This document shows positions 35,843-38,571 of a stretch of 38,571 nt of DNA, piece after piece. The position numbers and the translations under genes are program-made. Position 1 is the stretch's first letter, and every line of letters starts with the position of its first letter. The notes under the pieces are model-generated. The model was not told the DNA's origin. It worked only from the letters and a program-made list of their open reading frames with translations, and ran no database searches. Origin of the DNA: Acidobacteriota bacterium (lineage in GTDB: Bacteria; Acidobacteriota; Terriglobia; Terriglobales; Acidobacteriaceae); NCBI GenBank assembly GCA_019351975.1, contig JABBOG010000036.1, positions 1 to 38,571 on the forward strand, in the 5' to 3' direction.

Positions 35843-36373
35843 CTGCCTCACTGTTGCGAGCTCAGTTCGAGGATCGATAGGTCTTTGAGTGCCTACAGCG
35901 TTATGTGCAACTTCACCTCGAGCTGCTCCAAATGAGTCGACTGTGCTCACCCACGTGCCGTCGAGGTCCGTCAACTCGAGACCTACAGGTTGCAACAGAT
36001 TCAATAGGTTCGACTCACGGATACCGTGGTTTAGCTGGATCAAGCGATTGTACTTACTGCCGGCCTTTCCAATTCTCTCTTCTAGAGTTTGCGTGGTCGA
36101 TTCGGAAGGTCCGCAGCGGGTCAGCAAAGACATCAAAACATGTTTAGGCTTTTTATCCTCTTTCCACTGCCGTATGGAATTGTTCACCAATTCCGTACAC
36201 TGATCTTCCAGATAAGCCTCGAATTCTGCATGAACAAGGACGCGGTAGCCCCTTGCTCTGTCTAGGACGCGTGGTGGATATGATCCGGTCGCCGAGAGGT
36301 CTCCCGGTAAGAGATGTCTACGAAGGGTTGTTAGCCGTGTTTTCAACTCTAGCAAGCGCATCGATTGAGGCAT
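35792..36373 (-). CDS. HEPN-domain protein (RiboL-PSP/MAE_28990-like), predicted RNase of a defence or toxin pair
   Basis: This 193-residue helical protein shows the start typical of RiboL-PSP-type HEPN domains (RARGYRVLVHAEFEAYLEDQ, about 39-58) and the catalytic R-x4-H motif at ARGEVAHN (Arg152, His157). HEPN proteins with this motif are mostly RNases in toxin-antitoxin and antiviral systems. Eight bases separate it from the upstream DUF262 gene on the same strand, so they form one operon. Base composition is far lower in GC than the neighbours. Its 3' end overlaps the tail of parE by 51 bases. The target RNA is unknown. Confidence 0.8.
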   Translation of the reverse strand: MPQSMRLLELKTRLTTLRRHLLPGDLSATGSYPPRVLDRARGYRVLVHAEFEAYLEDQCTELVNNSIRQWKEDKKPKHVLMSLLTRCGPSESTTQTLEERIGKAGSKYNRLIQLNHGIRESNLLNLLQPVGLELTDLDGTWVSTVDSFGAARGEVAHNAVGTQRPIDPRTELATVRQLCEGFADLDRLISSLR

Positions 36374-36381
36374 TCGTAAAA

Positions 36382-37584
36382 CTATCCGACCTTCGGAGGG
36401 TCTATGTGTTTACTAGTTATCCGGCTCAAAACGTCACCCCAGATTGCTAGCCGGGTTTGCGTGGCAGATACGCTCTTAGTTGTTGACTCAATTGCCTTGA
36501 GGAAATCGCCCCTTTGCCCGCAGATGCGCTTGAACTCTTCTGCAAGGGCTGCGCCGTGCTGAACTGCGTCGTCACGGATTTCCTTAATTGCAAAAAAGTA
36601 GACCATCACGTCGAAAACCGCTCGATTAAGTCTCCTTTCGTATCCGTTTCCGTCAGATTTTCGACATGCGTTGTTTCCGAAGATCTCAAAAGTTGTCTCC
36701 ACGGCTGCTTCGAACTCTTCGGCTTGGTGTTCAAGAGCTCCTTTACGAGTTTCCCATTCACGATTTAGCTGACTACAGGTGTGGTCAAGAAAAGCTTTTA
36801 AATTCCCCTTGTAGGTGTCTAGAAAATTTCGAAAAGCATAAAAACGAACAAGCAACTCAACGTCTCGCATCCGAAAGTCCGGGTGTGTTGAGTTCAGCAA
36901 CCTTTTCAGGCCAACGCTCTTACCGGAATACTCAACCGCAAAGTCGACGAAGGGCCCTGGACTGAGTGCCTGTCGAAGCTCTTGCGGGGATAGTTGAACG
37001 GTCCCGGTATTCAATCGAAGGAATACAAGGTGAAGAAAACTGTCATTTGGCCAATTCCTTAGGACGACCGTCCTAATCGTCTGATTCTCAAAGGCGTCAC
37101 GGTCGGACTTAGCTTCAGGATCACTTTTGAGATCGTGCAGGCTCTTTCCATTCAAGCCGCGCCTTATTTCGAGGTCTCTAAGTTTCAGTTGCGGATATGA
37201 ACTGTCATCGTGACTTGCTGCGAATTGCCGAATCGTGAGCAGACGCTGCTTGCCGTCGATCACTATATACGATCCTCGCTTCCCTTTAGCTTCGGCCAAA
37301 ACCAACGGTGGGACCGGTAAGCCGAGTATCAGCGACTCAATAAATCTGCTCTTTGTCGCTGCGCGCCAAGCGTCTCGTCTCTGGTACTTGGGATTCATAT
37401 AGATGTTCCCTCGCTCCATCTGGCGAAGAATAGTTTCAGCGGTCCAGTCTGTAGCGAAGACGACGGCTTCTGAGAGGGACTTTGCATCGAGTCCCTGAAG
37501 GTCGTCCTCACTCTCACCCCCGACTGGTTCAAGTTCTTCTGGTGATATTTCAATCAGAGAGAGCTGGTCATCATCCTCGGGCAT
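36382..37584 (-). CDS. DUF262-domain protein (GmrS/ParB-like fold)
   Basis: This 400-residue protein has the DUF262 core: MNPKYQRRDAWRAATKSRFI (about 63-82), SLILGLPVPPLVLAE, the ParB-like IDGKQRL (109-115) and VFLRLNTGTVQLSPQELRQA. In GmrSD-type enzymes DUF262 is joined to a DUF1524 HNH nuclease that cuts modified phage DNA. Here the C-terminal part lacks an HNH motif, and the effector role seems to pass to the HEPN RNase encoded next. An acidic N-terminal tail of about 40 residues precedes the core. TTGGAG is upstream of the ATG at 37584. GC content is low, suggesting transfer. Confidence 0.85.
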   Translation of the reverse strand: MPEDDDQLSLIEISPEELEPVGGESEDDLQGLDAKSLSEAVVFATDWTAETILRQMERGNIYMNPKYQRRDAWRAATKSRFIESLILGLPVPPLVLAEAKGKRGSYIVIDGKQRLLTIRQFAASHDDSSYPQLKLRDLEIRRGLNGKSLHDLKSDPEAKSDRDAFENQTIRTVVLRNWPNDSFLHLVFLRLNTGTVQLSPQELRQALSPGPFVDFAVEYSGKSVGLKRLLNSTHPDFRMRDVELLVRFYAFRNFLDTYKGNLKAFLDHTCSQLNREWETRKGALEHQAEEFEAAVETTFEIFGNNACRKSDGNGYERRLNRAVFDVMVYFFAIKEIRDDAVQHGAALAEEFKRICGQRGDFLKAIESTTKSVSATQTRLAIWGDVLSRITSKHIDPPKVG

Positions 37585-37651
37585 AATTTCTCCAAATTCT
37601 TGATCACAGGTTATCAGAGCGGCAAACCCTAGAGCCTTCTGGGGTAAATCG

Positions 37652-37664
37652 TGGTGGGCGCTGT
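37652..37664 (+). repeat. Short third match to the ubiA tail
   Basis: TGGTGGGCGCTGT is identical to 34658-34670 at the ubiA stop. It is followed by GGGG in both places. The match is only 13 bases and the stop codon is altered, so chance cannot be excluded. It lies just before hicA and after the DUF262 gene. Confidence 0.4.
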
Positions 37665-37676
37665 GGGGTGGTGGGA

Positions 37677-37682
37677 TAGAAT
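37677..37682 (+). promoter_or_regulatory. -10-like hexamer before the second hicA
   Basis: TAGAAT ends eight bases before the hicA ATG at 37691. No ribosome site lies between, so the transcript is probably almost leaderless. Confidence 0.4.
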
Positions 37683-37690
37683 GATGAGCG

Positions 37691-37885
37691 ATGCCACCGA
37701 AGTATAGAGAGATTCAGAGAAGGCTTGAAGAAGATGGATGGTGTCTTAAGAGTCAGCGAGGTAGCCATATGCAGTATGTGCATCCGGAGAAGAAGGGGAA
37801 GGTGACGCTGCTGGCGAAGGCGTCCTCGACGCCGCCGGAGAATACGTACCGCAGTATTCTTAGACAGGCGGGTTTAGAGCGATGA
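37691..37885 (+). CDS. hicA: HicA-family mRNA interferase toxin (second locus)
   Basis: This 64-residue protein is a minimal HicA: YREIQRRLEEDGWCLKSQRG, the catalytic histidine in GSHMQYVHPE (about residues 25-34), a basic strand KGKVTLLAK, and the C-terminal helix YRSILRQAGL. The ATG at 37691 is preceded by a -10-like element. The stop overlaps the hicB ATG by four bases (37882-37885). It is much closer to the classic HicA size than the one at 548-808. Confidence 0.92.
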   Translation: MPPKYREIQRRLEEDGWCLKSQRGSHMQYVHPEKKGKVTLLAKASSTPPENTYRSILRQAGLER

Positions 37886-38133
37886 GAGAGTACGTGGTGA
37901 TCTATGAGAAGGGGCCGGTGAGCTGGGGTGCGTATGTTCCGGACCTGCCCGGACTTGTGGCGACGGGCGAGACGCTGGAAGAGGTGCAGGCGCTGATGCG
38001 GGAGGGGATTGAGTTCCATCTCGAGAGCATGCTTGAGGATGGCGATCCGATTCCGGACGCTGTGTCGCAGGCGGGAACACTGAAGACTGAGATCGTTGAG
38101 ACGTGGTCTCGGCGGCTGGCGAAGTCGGCGTAA
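37882..38133 (+). CDS. hicB: HicB-family antitoxin (second locus)
   Basis: This 83-residue protein is the HicB partner, with YVVIYEKGPVSWGAYVPDLP and GLVATGETLEEVQALMREGI (about 4-43), then FHLESMLEDGDPIPDA. It lacks an obvious C-terminal DNA-binding domain, unlike the HicB at 228-551, so self-repression may need the complex or another factor. It is translationally coupled to hicA by a four-base overlap. pheS follows after nine bases. Confidence 0.92.
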   Translation: MREYVVIYEKGPVSWGAYVPDLPGLVATGETLEEVQALMREGIEFHLESMLEDGDPIPDAVSQAGTLKTEIVETWSRRLAKSA

Positions 38134-38142
38134 GGATAGACC

Positions 38143-38571
38143 TTGAATATTCCGGAGCTTAAAGATTTTTCAGAGGCGTCGCTCAGGGTCGCGTTTCTTG
38201 AGTTGCAGCATGAGTTTGACGCTGACATGAGCGTTGACAATCCTGACGACGAGCAGCTTCGTTTGAAGTGGCTGGGGCGGAAGGGCAAGCTGAAAGTGGT
38301 ATCTGAAGCCTGGCTGAAGAGCGCGCCTGTGGAGGCGAAGAAGCTTCTTGGTATTTCGTTCAATGAGTTTAAAGGTCGTATTGAGTCGCAGATCGCTGGG
38401 AGAGCGGCGGTCGTCGAGGTAGAGCAGCAGGGCGGGTTGGATGTGACGTTGCCGGGGGTGGGGCGGCGGTTGGGGGTGGAGCATCCGCTGGTGAAGACGA
38501 TGGCGGAGATCGTGGGGGTGTTTCAGCGGATGGGGTATTCGGTGGGGTTGGGGCCGGAGGTGGAGACGGAT
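38143..38571 (+). CDS. pheS: Phenylalanyl-tRNA synthetase alpha subunit, 5' part
   Basis: The frame from the TTG at 38143 gives 143 residues to the window edge without a stop. The N-terminal coiled-coil arm includes LKWLGRKGKLKVVSEAW, and the start of the catalytic core has VEHPLVKTMAEIVGVFQRMG and YSVGLGPEVETD, which match PheS. It charges tRNA-Phe together with PheT. AAGGA at 38132-38136 is a fair ribosome site for the TTG start. Only nine bases separate it from hicB, so hicAB may have been inserted in front of an old operon. Confidence 0.9.
   Translation, partial: MNIPELKDFSEASLRVAFLELQHEFDADMSVDNPDDEQLRLKWLGRKGKLKVVSEAWLKSAPVEAKKLLGISFNEFKGRIESQIAGRAAVVEVEQQGGLDVTLPGVGRRLGVEHPLVKTMAEIVGVFQRMGYSVGLGPEVETD

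Overview
The window looks like chromosomal DNA of a GC-rich acidobacterium (Acidobacteriota, probably the Terriglobia group). This is inferred from strong G/C codon bias, acidobacterial-type housekeeping proteins, Tat-exported glycosidases and reductases, and many small toxin-antitoxin loci. I had no database to confirm the taxon. Dense housekeeping DNA alternates with AT-richer accessory segments near 6.4-8.5 kb, 30.0-31.7 kb and 35.8-37.6 kb.

Layout. 0.2-0.8 kb: a HicA/HicB pair (minus). 0.9-3.1 kb: lipid II flippase MurJ, translationally coupled to a MerR-type regulator. 3.3-6.3 kb: an old-yellow-enzyme (OYE) reductase, an AsmA-like gene, and a second, truncated copy of the reductase's 5' end, so the AsmA gene sits between direct repeats. 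6.4-8.5 kb: a restriction-modification pair, a BsuBI/PstI-type endonuclease with a cytosine-5 methyltransferase. 8.6-12.2 kb: an M50 protease with a zinc ribbon, purM and hemL. 12.2-16.2 kb: a GH9 cellulase-like enzyme, a VOC protein and a NiCoT nickel/cobalt permease. 16.5-20.2 kb: 6-phosphogluconate dehydrogenase, a CHASE3-type histidine kinase and a DUF2905 protein. 20.3-24.4 kb: a Tat-targeted aldo/keto reductase followed at once by larE-larC-larB, which make the nickel-pincer cofactor. 24.4-29.6 kb: an MFS exporter, PyrR, a zinc-ribbon membrane protein, a lipoprotein and a GH39 glycosidase. 30.0-31.7 kb: two unrecognised genes and a perfect 15-bp inverted repeat. 31.9-34.7 kb: FabD, and a HAD-UbiA fusion. 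34.7-38.1 kb: an accessory cluster of an orphan MqsA, ParD with a damaged ParE, a HEPN plus DUF262 pair, and HicA/HicB. The window ends inside pheS.

How they work together. The NiCoT permease, His-rich LarC, LarE and LarB form a coherent nickel route, yet no LarA-type racemase is present here; the gene coupled to larE is an exported aldo/keto reductase. The 34.7-38.1 kb cluster looks like an insertion hot spot between ubiA and pheS. The last 15 codons of ubiA recur after mqsA, and a 13-base piece of the same tail recurs before hicA, so each cassette is bounded by a ubiA tail. At several genes a TANNNT -10-like hexamer lies only 6-10 bases before the start codon without a clear Shine-Dalgarno sequence, suggesting common leaderless transcription.
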